Assembly: GCA_964419545.1 (NCBI GenBank)
Contig: CAYQQU010000004.1
Location: 97,007 to 161,006 of the forward strand
Reading direction: 5' to 3'
Length of the DNA: 64,000 bases
Source of the DNA: CAYQQU01 sp964419545
GTDB taxonomy: Bacteria; Bacteroidota; Bacteroidia; Chitinophagales; Saprospiraceae
Part shown: positions 8,008 through 18,800 of the stretch, piece after piece
Numbering within the stretch: position 1 is the stretch's first letter
Layout of the letters: each line of letters opens with the position of its first letter
Program-made: the position numbers and the translations under genes
Notes under the pieces: model-generated
Seen by the model: only the letters and a program-made list of their open reading frames with translations
Database searches by the model: none
What the model was told of the DNA's origin: nothing

Positions 8008-10388
8008 GATTTTCGCTTTAGGGCGAATAGGGTTGCTTCGCCGATATTGAAGGTCGATCCGCCGCCCGAGCCGATGGGCTTGGCGACCAACTGTATGGTC
8101 AGGTTCTCACCGGGCAGCTTACCCGCCTCCTTTAACCGGATCAACGTAGGCGTCAGGTCAAATAACAGGTCGTATTTATGGCCGGGCATGCCGTCCATCT
8201 CCATGCCATCTTCCATCTCGTGGCGCATGAGGAAGAAGGTGCCTGAGCCGATACTTTCGGTGACGTTCAGAGGCGTATCGGCCCGGAGATCTTCCCGGTT
8301 GATAAACACATTGATGACCAGATTATTGTCTTCGGGCAGCACGATATTGGAAAAGTAAGCATAGGCGGTGGACGCCGGCCGGTCCTCGTGCCCGCGGTCG
8401 GCGATCACCAGCAGCGTATCGAGCATTTCGCGATTGATCGCGAAGGGGATCTCGACGGGTTGGTTGAGGGGCAGCGGCTCGTCGAGGGCTACTTCGAATT
8501 CCAATCCTTCGATGGGCTCCATATTGACCGGCAATACCGGCGGCAACAGGGCCATTGCGGGAGTGGGTTCTTCCTGGGTGTCGTAGCGGTAGCCCAGTGG
8601 GACGGTGCGCGTATAATCCCGTATCGTGGCCAAAACATTATTCCCGTCCCGGTCGTAAAAATGGTTCCCGAAAGTGAGGTTCAGCCAATCCGGATCGTCG
8701 GTATTGCTGTTCCCGCGTTCCAGCCATTCCACCCACAGCCGGTCGACATTGGCGTGGTGCAGATAGAAAATGGCATCGAAACCCGCCCGTTGGGTATCGC
8801 CCATATCGCGCACGGTGCTGAAATCACTCAGGTCCCGGGGCTCCCCGAGATAACTGTGCACGTAGTTGTGCGGCGTTTCTTCCAGCAAACCGGGCGCGCC
8901 GCGGGGGCCGCCCGCAAAAGATCTGAATACGCGGGTAGCCATGATGAATTCATCCATATATTCGTCATTCGTGACGCTTTCCCAGGGCGTGCGACGACCT
9001 TCATAGGCGCGGTCGTGATCGAGCGGCGGTTCCAGGAATGCTTCGGGCACCCGCGGGTGTTCGGCCCAGTCCCAGTACGGAAGGGCGAAAGACTCATCTC
9101 CGGTCACTTCCCGGATCACCTCTTCGAAATAATACAAATAGGCCCGGTGCCAGGGCAGAAACTCCCAGCTGCCGTGGCGACAGCGACCGCCGCCGTGGAT
9201 GAGCGCTTGCTGGGTCCAGCTGTGGGGATGGTCCTGCGGCAGGCTGTCCCGCATGATGCGGATCGCCCGCCGGTAGGTTTCGAGAACGGGGTCGTCCGGC
9301 CGCATCTCGGTGACGCTGCGGCGAACGTAAAGCTCGGGCAGCTCGCCGGTGGTGCCGAACCGTTGAGCGGAGCAGCCTGCGGCATCGCCGTTCTCGTTAT
9401 ACGGTATGATGGTAAGCTCGATAATGACGCCCTCGGGAAGCGGGTCTTCCGGGGCGAAATCGGTGAAATCGCCGGCGTCTGTTTCCGGGATGACGACCGC
9501 TCCGGTCGTGGCGTTGACCGCAAACAGGCGGTAGCCGGTAGCATCCGCAACGGTTGCCCAGCGCAGAATGACGTTCGGGGAAACCTCGGTATCGCCGACG
9601 GCAGGCGTCAATAACGTACTGCAGTCGGGTACGGCGCCGCCACCGGTATCGTCGGCAGTGGTGAAGCGGACGCTGGAACAGCCCGATGCTTCCCCTGCCT
9701 GGTTGTAGGGAAGGACGGTAACGGAAATCTCGCGGCCGGCGGGCAGCGGGTCAGGGGGGGTGAAATTGAGGGTATTACCCACATCCCGGTTCAAAAGCGT
9801 CTCTTCGCCGTTTGGGCCGGCGGCGATGCGTACGCGGTAACCGGTAGGTGCTCCGGAGGCGGCCTCCCAACGCAAGTTCGGCCGGAGCGGTACGTTTTGC
9901 TGTCCGGCGGCCGGAAAGCTGAGGCGCGTACAGCCGGGCGGCCTCCGTTCGGTGTCGCCGCCTTCAGAGACGGTCGTAAAGCTGAAAACCGTACAATCCC
10001 CCGTATAATCCCCGCAGCGGTTGTAGGCCGCGATGCGTACGAAAAGGGTCGTATTTTCCGGGAACGGCTGGTCGGGCTGGTAGATCAACCGGTCGCCGAG
10101 GTCGATGGTGTCAATGACGTCAGCAGCGCCGGGGCTGGATCCTACCCACAATTTATAGCCGTCCGGTTTGGGGTCGGGAGCGGCCCAGATCAGGCTTTTA
10201 TCCTGCGGAACGCCCGTACTGCCGGGAAGCGGGCTGATCAGGACAGGGCAACCCTCAGGAATTTTACAGTTGTTGCATCCCTTTTTTTGGGTCACCAGGG
10301 GTACGACCACTATCAATATCAGGGGATAAAGGGCGGTGCGGGGCCAAAAAGAGAATGGAAAAAGAGATTTAGGTGCGGTTTTTCTCAC
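8004..10388 (-). CDS. Plant-type polyphenol oxidase / tyrosinase with fibronectin-like N-terminal repeats
   Basis: This type-3 copper oxidase oxidises phenols or catechols to quinones. Residues below are numbered from an upstream TTG (10442); the GTG used here is residue 19 of that frame. It is preferred because a TATCTTTC element at 10431-10438 would otherwise lie inside the gene. A membrane segment (37-50) precedes three fibronectin-III-like repeats (about 66-157, 170-262, 273-364). The tyrosinase domain follows: CuA histidines in LIHGGG (416), CRHGSWEFLPWHR (423, 432) and CuB histidines in PHNYVH (525, 529) and YLHHANVDRLW (562/563). A plant-like DWL segment (DPDWLNLTF, then YDRDG and GYRYD) and a KFDV-like C-terminal domain (about 655-812) complete it. 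No T9SS sorting domain is present. It is the first gene of the probable operon. Confidence 0.9.
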   Translation of the reverse strand: MRKTAPKSLFPFSFWPRTALYPLILIVVVPLVTQKKGCNNCKIPEGCPVLISPLPGSTGVPQDKSLIWAAPDPKPDGYKLWVGSSPGAADVIDTIDLGDRLIYQPDQPFPENTTLFVRIAAYNRCGDYTGDCTVFSFTTVSEGGDTERRPPGCTRLSFPAAGQQNVPLRPNLRWEAASGAPTGYRVRIAAGPNGEETLLNRDVGNTLNFTPPDPLPAGREISVTVLPYNQAGEASGCSSVRFTTADDTGGGAVPDCSTLLTPAVGDTEVSPNVILRWATVADATGYRLFAVNATTGAVVIPETDAGDFTDFAPEDPLPEGVIIELTIIPYNENGDAAGCSAQRFGTTGELPELYVRRSVTEMRPDDPVLETYRRAIRIMRDSLPQDHPHSWTQQALIHGGGRCRHGSWEFLPWHRAYLYYFEEVIREVTGDESFALPYWDWAEHPRVPEAFLEPPLDHDRAYEGRRTPWESVTNDEYMDEFIMATRVFRSFAGGPRGAPGLLEETPHNYVHSYLGEPRDLSDFSTVRDMGDTQRAGFDAIFYLHHANVDRLWVEWLERGNSNTDDPDWLNLTFGNHFYDRDGNNVLATIRDYTRTVPLGYRYDTQEEPTPAMALLPPVLPVNMEPIEGLEFEVALDEPLPLNQPVEIPFAINREMLDTLLVIADRGHEDRPASTAYAYFSNIVLPEDNNLVINVFINREDLRADTPLNVTESIGSGTFFLMRHEMEDGMEMDGMPGHKYDLLFDLTPTLIRLKEAGKLPGENLTIQLVAKPIGSGGGSTFNIGEATLFALKRKS

Positions 10389-10430
10389 TGTATTTGGATT
10401 TGAGGGATGAACAGGAAGGGTCTGTCCTGG

Positions 10431-10438
10431 GAAAGATA
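10431..10438 (-). promoter_or_regulatory. Possible -7 element for the oxidase operon (TATCTTTC)
   Basis: TATCTTTC differs from the Bacteroidota -7 consensus TAnnTTTG at one base and lies 42 bases before the GTG start of the polyphenol oxidase. No matching -33 element was seen. It is the main reason to prefer the GTG start over a TTG at 10442. Confidence 0.35.
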
Positions 10439-10486
10439 GCAACTTTTTTATTTATTTTGGGAGTAGGCCGCCTTAATACCTATACC

Positions 10487-11050
10487 ATGTTTCTTTTTTT
10501 GGATCGCGACGGCGTGATCAATCGCCGGCTTCCGGGCGACTACGTCCGCCAATGGGAGGCATTTGCCTTCCTGCCGGGTGTACTTCCGGCGCTCAGAGCG
10601 CTGGCCGGACAATACCGGCGCATCTTCATTATCACCAACCAGCAGGGCATCGGGAAGGGGTTGATGACGGAGGCCGATCTTTTCTCCGTACACCAGGCTA
10701 TGCTGGGCGCTATTGAAAGCGCCGGAGGACGCATCGACGGGATCTACTACTGCCCGCATCTGGCGTCTGACCGGTGCCGTTGCCGCAAACCGGCTACCGG
10801 CATGGCCGAACGGGCGCGCCACGATTTTCCGGAGGTCGACTTCGCGCGCTCGGTGATGGTGGGCGATTCCTGGTCGGATCTGCAGCTGGGACAAACCCTG
10901 GGGATGAAAAATGTCTGGGTCGATACCAAGGAGGAGGATCGGGCCCGCATCGAAGCAGACTGGCGGGCCGGCAAGCTCATCATTGCCGCCAGAGTGGGCG
11001 GGCTATGGGAATGGACGCTTGGAAAGATAGAAAGGAATAATCCGGATTAG
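10487..11050 (+). CDS. gmhB: D-glycero-beta-D-manno-heptose 1,7-bisphosphate 7-phosphatase (HAD family)
   Basis: The 187-residue HAD-superfamily IIIA phosphatase removes the 7-phosphate in ADP-heptose synthesis for lipopolysaccharide core, in the cytoplasm. Visible motifs are FLDRDGVIN (motif I, nucleophile and acid-base aspartates), IITNQQGIG (motif II), CRCRKP (motif III lysine) and MVGDSWSDLQLG (motif IV). The zinc loop with the C-x-H pair YYCPH and the C-x-C pair CRC is characteristic of GmhB. The ATG used is directly before LFLFLDRDG-type sequence, as in the family; longer upstream frames have no support. The related histidinol-phosphatase activity (HisB N-terminal domain) is the main alternative. 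Its stop overlaps the convergent DUF2027/Smr gene by 4 bp. Confidence 0.88.
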   Translation: MFLFLDRDGVINRRLPGDYVRQWEAFAFLPGVLPALRALAGQYRRIFIITNQQGIGKGLMTEADLFSVHQAMLGAIESAGGRIDGIYYCPHLASDRCRCRKPATGMAERARHDFPEVDFARSVMVGDSWSDLQLGQTLGMKNVWVDTKEEDRARIEADWRAGKLIIAARVGGLWEWTLGKIERNNPD

Positions 11051-12096
11051 CGGAACTCTACCTCCGTAGCGCCGTAACCGTAGCGGGGGTGCCATTCGTT
11101 CTTGAAGCGCTTGACTGCTTCGTTTTGCTGCAGCCGCTTGGCGATCTCACCGCGCAGGCGGCCTTTGCCGACGCCGTGGATGATAAATACCCGCTCCGCG
11201 CCGACGCGGAGGGCTTTTTGCAGAAAAGCGTCGAAGTGGTGCAGCTGGAGCCTCAGGATCTCCGCGCTGCTGAGTTTTTTCGGATTGCGACTCAGCCGTT
11301 CGGCGTGCAGGTCGACTTCGGGAACGAATTCGGCGTATTCAAGCACTTCGCTATGCATGCGCTCGGAGATATCCGACCACTGCCCTGAATGGCGGGTATT
11401 GCGCTTGGTATAACTGCGCAGATCTTCCTTTTTGTCCTTTCTCCGGGAAGCCTGCACGTCTTCAAAAACGCGGTACAGGTGGACTTTGCGGTTGAGCAAA
11501 GGAGCGGTGAGCATGCGTTTGAAAAACTGCTTGGGCTTGATCTTTATCTCTTTTTGCAGGCGCGTGCCGGTGCCTTCCGTGGTGAGCCGCCAGCACTCGA
11601 TATGAAAGGCCGGGCTGTCGTTGAGATGATCGTACCACATTTCCCCGACTTCGCAGACCGAGAGGGAGTCCAGCTTGCCGTTGTACTTTTGCAGGGCTTT
11701 TCCGTTCAGGTAGAAACAAAAAGTAAAGATGACGTCCGCCGGAGTGTCATTGATCAGGAAGATCTTGAACCGCTCGGCCGTAGCGTCAGCCCGCAATACA
11801 GGGTCGAAAGCGAGCTGGATGCCCAGGCTCTTCAGGATGGCGTATTGCGACTCTATGGCGGGGCGACGGGGAGGCTGCACCATCTTGGCTTGCTTGCCCG
11901 GCACGATCTTGGCTTTGACGGAAGGCAGACGCTCGCCGGCGGACTCCGCCCGCACCAGGTCGTCGATGAAAGCAGGAATCTCCATGTTCTCTCCATCCAG
12001 CAAAACGTTGACCATGCCGTTTTCCAGCAAAGCAGTCACCACGCCTTTGTCGCGGCTGTGCAGAAACTTGACCCGGGTGCCGACGGAAAATAACAC
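11047..12096 (-). CDS. DUF2027 and Smr domain protein
   Basis: The protein has about 349 residues if the GTG before LFSVGTRVKFLHS is used; a GTG at 12150 would add 18 unconserved residues. An N-terminal SH3-like segment (VGTRVKFL...GVVTALLENGMVNVLLDGE) and the beta-rich DUF2027 region (FLINDTPADVIFTFCFYLNG, CEVGEMWYDHLND) are followed by a basic linker. The C-terminal Smr domain carries VDLHAERL, FIIHGVGKGRLRGEI and HPRYGYGATEVEF. Smr domains, as in MutS2, are nicking or RNA-binding nucleases with DLH and HGxGxG motifs; both are intact here. DUF2027-Smr proteins are a Bacteroidota speciality with no firmly known role. It is convergent with gmhB and divergent from the methyltransferase. Confidence 0.88.
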   Translation of the reverse strand: MLFSVGTRVKFLHSRDKGVVTALLENGMVNVLLDGENMEIPAFIDDLVRAESAGERLPSVKAKIVPGKQAKMVQPPRRPAIESQYAILKSLGIQLAFDPVLRADATAERFKIFLINDTPADVIFTFCFYLNGKALQKYNGKLDSLSVCEVGEMWYDHLNDSPAFHIECWRLTTEGTGTRLQKEIKIKPKQFFKRMLTAPLLNRKVHLYRVFEDVQASRRKDKKEDLRSYTKRNTRHSGQWSDISERMHSEVLEYAEFVPEVDLHAERLSRNPKKLSSAEILRLQLHHFDAFLQKALRVGAERVFIIHGVGKGRLRGEIAKRLQQNEAVKRFKNEWHPRYGYGATEVEFR

Positions 12097-12102
12097 TTTC
12101 TG

Positions 12103-12110
12103 TACTTTTG
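12103..12110 (+). promoter_or_regulatory. Possible Bacteroidota -7 promoter element (TACTTTTG)
   Basis: TACTTTTG matches TAnnTTTG and lies 65 bp upstream of the methyltransferase ATG, in the divergent gap with the DUF2027/Smr gene. No clear -33 TTTG was found at the expected spacing. Confidence 0.35.
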
Positions 12111-12174
12111 AATTTTGATTGACTAACAAACGGGGGAAGCTCGGGTTCACCCTTCGTTCCTAAAGATACGAAAA

Positions 12175-12828
12175 ATGAAGACCTGGCGTTGGCGCCTGGC
12201 CCAGCGGGCCGAGCTCAAATGGTGGGAGTGGTACCTGCGCGACCAGCCGCGAGCGGATTATCTGTCCCGCAAAAGACGCTACTGGCGACGCGTGCTGGCG
12301 GAAACCGGCGCCGCGCCCACATCGGGGCAGCGCATCCTCGACGCCGGCTGCGGACCCGCCGGCATCTTTATCGTACTGGATCAGAACGAGGTCGATGCGC
12401 TGGACCCCCTGCTCGAACAATACCGGGAGCGGCTGCCTCATTTTTCTCCGGACGATTATCCGAACGTTCGCTTTCTGGCGGATCCGCTCGAAACCTACCG
12501 GCCTGCCTACTGCTACGATACGGTGTTCTGCCTGAACGCCATCAACCACGTCGCAGACCTGCCGGCCTGCATCGCCGCTCTCGGCCGGGCGCTGGCGCCC
12601 GGAGGTCGGCTGGTCGTATCGGTAGATGCACATAATTACTCGTTCTTTCGCCGACTCTTCCGGCTGCTGCCTTTTGATATTTTACACCCGCATCAGTACT
12701 GCCTTGACGAATACCGGGCCATGATCGCCGCGCTCGGGCTGCGGGAAGTGCGGGTGGCGCTGCTCAAAAAGGGATTCTTCTTCAACTACCACGCCCTCGT
12801 TTTTCAGCGCGATTCAACGCGGGAGTAA
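12175..12828 (+). CDS. Class I SAM-dependent methyltransferase
   Basis: This 217-residue Rossmann methyltransferase binds S-adenosylmethionine through ILDAGCGPAGIFI (motif I, residues 54-66) and has an acidic motif II end in VDALDP. The post-I region is YDTVFCLNAINHVADLPAC and the motif III-like stretch is LAPGGRLVVSVDAHN. The C-terminal part (LLKKGFFFNYHALVFQR) resembles UbiE/BioC-like small-molecule methyltransferases, but the substrate cannot be told. The unusual N-terminus is rich in Trp and Arg (TWRWRLAQRAELKWWEWYL) and may bind membrane or nucleic acid. Its last 15 bases overlap the end of the convergent giant T9SS gene. Confidence 0.82.
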   Translation: MKTWRWRLAQRAELKWWEWYLRDQPRADYLSRKRRYWRRVLAETGAAPTSGQRILDAGCGPAGIFIVLDQNEVDALDPLLEQYRERLPHFSPDDYPNVRFLADPLETYRPAYCYDTVFCLNAINHVADLPACIAALGRALAPGGRLVVSVDAHNYSFFRRLFRLLPFDILHPHQYCLDEYRAMIAALGLREVRVALLKKGFFFNYHALVFQRDSTRE

Positions 12829-15800
12829 CAGCACGTCGCCGCCCAGGATGCGCGTCGAATCGTCGATCAGGCGCACTTTGGCGGTATAGGTAAAAACGCC
12901 GACACCCATGGGCTGACCGCGGAAAATCCCGTTCCACCCCAGCGATTCGTCATTGGGTTGGAAACTTTCTCTTTCGAACACCAGCTCTCCCCAGCGCGAA
13001 AAGACCCTGAGGTTCTCGATCTCCTCCACCTCGTGGTTGGTGAAGAGGGTAAAACCGTCGTTGACGCCGTCGTTATTGGGTGAAAAGACGTTGGGGACGT
13101 AAATCTGTGGGGAAATACCCACCAGAAGGGGTAGTGCGTCAAAGACCAGGCAACCGTTCTCGTCGAAAGCGAGGGCGGAGATTTGTACGTTTTTTTCCAC
13201 GAGATACCGCTTTCGGGTCGGCGATTCCTGCTCATTCAATTCTTCGGGCATCCAATAGATAGAATCGATGGGGAAATCGGCCAGCACTTCCAGGTCAACC
13301 TGACTGCCTTGGGGTACGCGTAGCGTGTCGCTTCCCAATTGCGCAGTCAGCTGGAACGACAGGGGCGGCGGGTCGTCCAGGAATACCGTCTCGGCGCCCG
13401 TGCAGCCGTTGGCGTCCCTTACTTCCAGTTGATAGACGCCGTCGTCCAGGCGGCTGAAAACCGGCGTGGTTTGCGCTGGATACCCGGTGAGGCGGTAAGT
13501 ATATGGTCCGACGCCTCCTTCTACCGTATCGACCCGGATGAGGCCGTTGGCGTCGCCGTGGCACAAGACCGGTTCTACCGAGAGGAACGGCAACAACATA
13601 TACTGTTCGCTGCTTATCCGTACCGAGCTGGTGTCAAAGCAGGTGCTATGGATATCCTCGACCCGCAGCCGGTACAGGCCGGGTTGGGTAACTACGGGGT
13701 TGAGCGCTGCCGGCATTGCCGGACCGCTGCCGGTAAGGGACACCCAGGTGTAGCGCAGACCCGGCCCCGTGCTGGTAAGAGGACCGCCGAGCACTAACGC
13801 CGTATCGCTGCAGGTAAGTGCGCCGGGCGGGCCCGCATCCGCAACCGGCCGTTCGTTCACTACAATGTTGACCACCGAACTTTCGGGGCCGCAGGACGCG
13901 CCCGCGGGCGGGGCGTATTCAAAGCGGTAGGCGCCGGGTAGAAGCATTGCTGTGGCCAGCGCGCCGGCCGTTTCATCAAAACCGGCTCCGGCGGGGGAGG
14001 TGGAAATATCGGTCCATCGCCCGCCTCCGCTCTCCCCTTCGAGCCGGTCGGCCAGTGTGATCAGGCGTTCTTCTCCGCGGCAAATAGACAAGTCCGGCAA
14101 GGGTTGCCCGCTGGAAAATGCGTCCAGCACCACAATGGTAAGCGGAGCGGGAAGGTTCAGGCTGCACTCGGGCGCTGCCGGCCAGGCGGCCTGGCTGATC
14201 ACGACCTCGGTATTCCCATCAGGTTGAAAGTAGAGGGTCGTATCGGAAACCAGCCCGGATAGCAGGTAGGGCTGGTCTGCTACGACCAGCGTAAGATCGA
14301 ACGGCCCGTCGATGTTGCCCGAAAAGCCGATGGTTACGCCGACGCTGTCTCCTGCGCAAATGACGGTATCCGCCGTAAGCCGCACGTCGATTTCCGGGCA
14401 GGCGAGCGTAGTGCAGCCGGCCTGGACCACAGGCGAGGGGCAGCTGTTGGGGCTAAGGGCGGTTAGGTTGATCATCACTTCCTGCTCCGGCAATAAACCG
14501 CTGACGCTATAGCGGTTCGCCCCCGTCATTTGCCCGCCGGCGCCATTGATCAACGTCACCTCATAGCCTGCCGCCGCCGGCGCCGGCGTCCAGGAAAAGG
14601 TCACCGAATCGTAGCCCGTGGTGCATTCTACTTCCGGGAGAGGTAAGGGCGCTCCTACTTCGATCAGGCGGGAAACCGGTTCGGAAACACAGCCGTTAGC
14701 TGATACCGTGAGGCTGACCGGGAAGGCGCCGGCTGTGTTCCAGGTAATACGGTATGGTCCGGGGGCGGCGCCCGGATCGACCTCGCCCCCGCCGAAATCC
14801 CAGTCAAAAATCGCCGTCGGCGATGCGTTGCCCGCGTAGGACAAGTCTACGGTATCGCCCAGGCAGATACTGTCCGGCAGTACAAAGTCGGCCGTAGGGC
14901 GCGCCTGGACCCGCAGCAAAGCCGTATCCCTGGCGATGCAGATCCCCTCGGTGTAGGTGACGAAGATGGGGATTTCCCCTTCGCTCAGGCCGGCTGCTAT
15001 GCTCCAGATGCCGGCCTGCGCGTCGAGTAATCCTTCTCCCGACCAGGTAACCAGGCCGCTGCCGTCATCCCCGGTCAAGGTGTATCCCGGATTGAGCAAA
15101 GTATCTGCATCGGCATCCAGGCAAATGTCCGGAAGGGAATCGATGGCGATGGACAGGTCGGGACAAAGCGGCGTGCCGCAGGTGACGACGCTGCTCACCG
15201 CCGGGCAGTCATTGCCGCTGTACGCAACAACTTCTACGGTAACGGAATCGCCCGGCGACAGTCCGTCGACCTGGTACAGAAAATCGCCGGCGAATTGCCC
15301 TTCGCTTCCTTCCAGGTGAATTAACTCGTAGCCGACCGCACCGTCAACCGGCGTCCAGGCCAAAGATAGCAGGCTGTCTTCCGCAGAGCAACTGATAACC
15401 GGCGGGGCGAGTTCGGGATGGACCACCACCGTCCGCCTTACGGTATCCGACGGACAGTTGTCTACCAAGACCTGTAGCGCAACCGTATAGCTGCCCGGCG
15501 CGTTCCAGAAGACCCAGTCTTCATCCGGTCCGACAGTGGCGCCTTCTCCGAAATGCCAGAGCAGGGAAGCGCTTTGCGGCAAATCGGAAATAATGGTCAA
15601 TTGGCTGGTGTCGGTTTCGCAAATGGGCGTCTCGGCGGTAAAATCTACCGTCGGCGGGGGCGGTATTTCGATGAATAAGGTGTCGCGGTAAACGCAGGGC
15701 CCTTCCGAATAGGTAAGGGTGATGGGGATTGTTTGTTCGGACATGTCCATGCTGCGTTGCCAAAGCCCCTGGCCGGCGTTGATGATGCCGGGGCCGCTCC

Positions 15801-18800
15801 AGGTTTGCTGGCCCGTCCCTTCGGCCCCGTCGATCGTGAACGACAGGTCGATCACTTCGGGGGCCGTGGCGGCGCATATCGGCGGGATCTCCGCAATTTC
15901 CAGCTGGCGTTCCGGGCAGGGCAGGGTGCTGCAGCTTTGCTGGACGGTAACCGGCGGGCAGGTGTTATTGCTCAGCACGGTAACTTCGAATTGTACCTCC
16001 TGTTCGGGTTGCAGGCCCTGGATGAGGTAGCTGGTGGTTTCTATAAAACTGCCGGCGGGGCCGTTCAGCACATTGACCTCGTAGCCGGCCGCAGAGGGGT
16101 ATTCGTTCCAGTGAAAACTAAGCTCTGTGACCGTAGCCTGACAGTCGATCGTGGGCAATAACAATATTGTTTCCAGCAACAATTCCTGCGTGGCGGTATC
16201 GGCGGCGCAGTCCCCGGCGTCGACGATGAGGCTCAGGTTTTTAACGCCTGCTGCCGGCCAGAAAACCCAGTGCGGGCCGGGGCCGAAGCCGGGCTCAGCG
16301 ATGCCGCCGTCAAAATCCCAGATGTAGTCGGCGCCGGGCGGGGCGACGCCGTCAAAAGTGATCTGCACGGTGTCTTCTACGCAAAGCGGGGAGCTTAATA
16401 CAAAGCCGGCCTCCGGCTGGTCCAGCACGTTGAGGTATAAGGTATCGGTATAGATGCAAACGTCTTCGGCGTAGGTCAGGACGATGGGGACCGCTGATCC
16501 CACAATGGAGTCGTCGCTCCGCCAGCGACCGTTGGCGGGGTCGATAATGCCGGGGCCGCTCCAGGTCAGCGCCCCCAATGCGCTGCCGCCGTTCAGCTGG
16601 TAGGTCAGTTGCAGGGTATCCGGCGCCCCTGACCAGCAGACCGGCGCTACCGGGTCGATCGCCACGGTGACATCCGGACAGGGCAGGGTGGAGCAGGAAT
16701 CGATCGCGATGACGTCGGGGCAGGGACCGGCTCCCGAAGCGGTCAACTCGAAAACCACCGGCTGATCGGGCATGAGATTTTCGATCCGGTAACTTTGGTT
16801 GGTGTTAAAAACGCCGGGCGGGCCTTCCAGGGTTCCGCCCGTATAGGTCAGGCCGGGCGCCGGGTTCCAGAAAAACTCCACACTGGAGAAATTGGCCGAA
16901 CAGCTGATCTGCGGCGTATCGAGCGGCGCCTCGACGAAGATCAGCGCCTCCTCAGCGGCCGATGCACAGCCGTTTTCACTGACCGTCAGCGCTACCGGGT
17001 AGGTTCCGGCAGCCGGCCATTGCAAGGTGTAGGGGCCCTGCGTCTGACCCGCTACGACCTCCGCTTCTCCAAAGTCCCAGTTGAAAATAGCGGCCGGGCC
17101 GGCGTTGCCGGTATAGGTCACCACGGCCCCGTCGCCAAGGCAGATGGTATCCGGTGCGATGAAGGAGGGATCGGGGCGGGTGTATACCTGCAGGGGCAGC
17201 GTGTCGGTATATTCGCAAAGGCCTTCGGTGTAGGTGAAAAGGATCTGGTGATCGCCGTTACCGGCGGCGGCGGCGCTGAAGAGGCCGTTGGCGGGATCGA
17301 CGATGCCGGGCCCGCTCCATTGATGGAGGCCGTCGCCCTGGTTGTTGCTCAGGGTAACACCGAGGGGAAGCACCGCCGGCGCATCGGGGAGGCAGAATAC
17401 GGGGTAATCAGCGAAGTCAATGATTATCTCCGGGCAAGGGCCCGCGGTACAGGTAGCAGTCACTGTGGTGTCGGCGCAGCCGCCGGTCCCGTCCATGGTC
17501 AGGGCGATCGTCGCGGCTTCGTCCAGGTCGAGGCCGCTCACCAGAAAGCTGGTGTCGGAACTGAAGACGCCGGCCGGTCCGGCGAGTTGCTGCAGTTCCG
17601 GGTCGCCGGATGGCGGATCATCCCAAAAAAACTCCACTGCGTCGGGAGATTCCCAGCAGTGGAGTGTAGGGGGGATTGGCGCCGCCGAGACATTCACCGT
17701 TTGGGTGAATATCGCCGACTGGCAACTGTTTTCAATTATGGTTAGACTGATGCTTTTTACACCAGGGGTTTGCCATTGCAAGGTATAGGGTCCGGCGCCG
17801 CTGCCGTCGATCACCTCGGCGCCGTCGAAGTCCCACTGAAAGACCGCCGTCGGGCCGGCCGTTCCGGTGAAAGTCAGGGTAGTCGGCTGGTGTACGCACA
17901 CGCTGTCCGGGGCGTAAAAAGAAGCGGCCGGGGATGCGGCGACGACGATCTGCAGACTGTCCTGCCAACTGCAATTCAGGTAAGTATAACGGTAAATGAT
18001 GGTATGAGTTCCCGCGCCGGCTTCCTGAGGGTCAAACAGGCCGGTCGAGGCGTCGGTGATTCCCGGGCCGGACCATTCTCCACTGCCGCCATTGCTGTAG
18101 CTCAGGCTGACGGAAAGCGTAAAGGGCGTGGTTTGAGGCGTCAGACAAACGGTGTCGATGGCGGGAAAGCTGATGGTCAGGTCGGGGCAGGGCAACGTGG
18201 AACAAATCAGGGCGGTCGGTTCTTCGCTGGGGCAGCCCTGTGGGTGGAGGGCCTGGACGAAAAATTCATAAGTCTGACCGGGTTCGAGATTGGTCAGGGA
18301 TACGAAGTTGGTATCCGTCACCAGCGTATCCAGACCGGTAATCTGCACCCGGTAGTCTACTGTATCATTTAATTCCGGCCAGGTGACCACCAGGGAACCG
18401 GTAGTTGCCGGTCCACACTCCGGAACGGGCGCGTCCGGAACCGGGAGCACCGTCACGGTATCCCGTTGTACGGCGGTGCAGCCGTTATCGGTGATGCTGA
18501 GCACCAGGGCTTTCCGGCCGGTGTCGGGCCAGCGTATCTCGAACGTATCGGCCGGCAGGAGCGGGTCGGTGGTTCCGCCGGAAAGCTGCCAGTCGACCAG
18601 GGCGCTTGCCGGCGGGATGGCGTCTACCGTAAGCAGCACCGATTCGTCCAGACAAATGGTGTCCGCTGAGAGGGAAAAAGCGGCTGCGGGCCCCGCTGCG
18701 AGGAAAACCGTATCGGTGAGCGCGTCCGCGCAGCCGGCCGGGCCTGCTTCGTAAGTAAGCAAGTAAGCGCCGGTATCCGAAGACAAAGGCAGGATACTGT

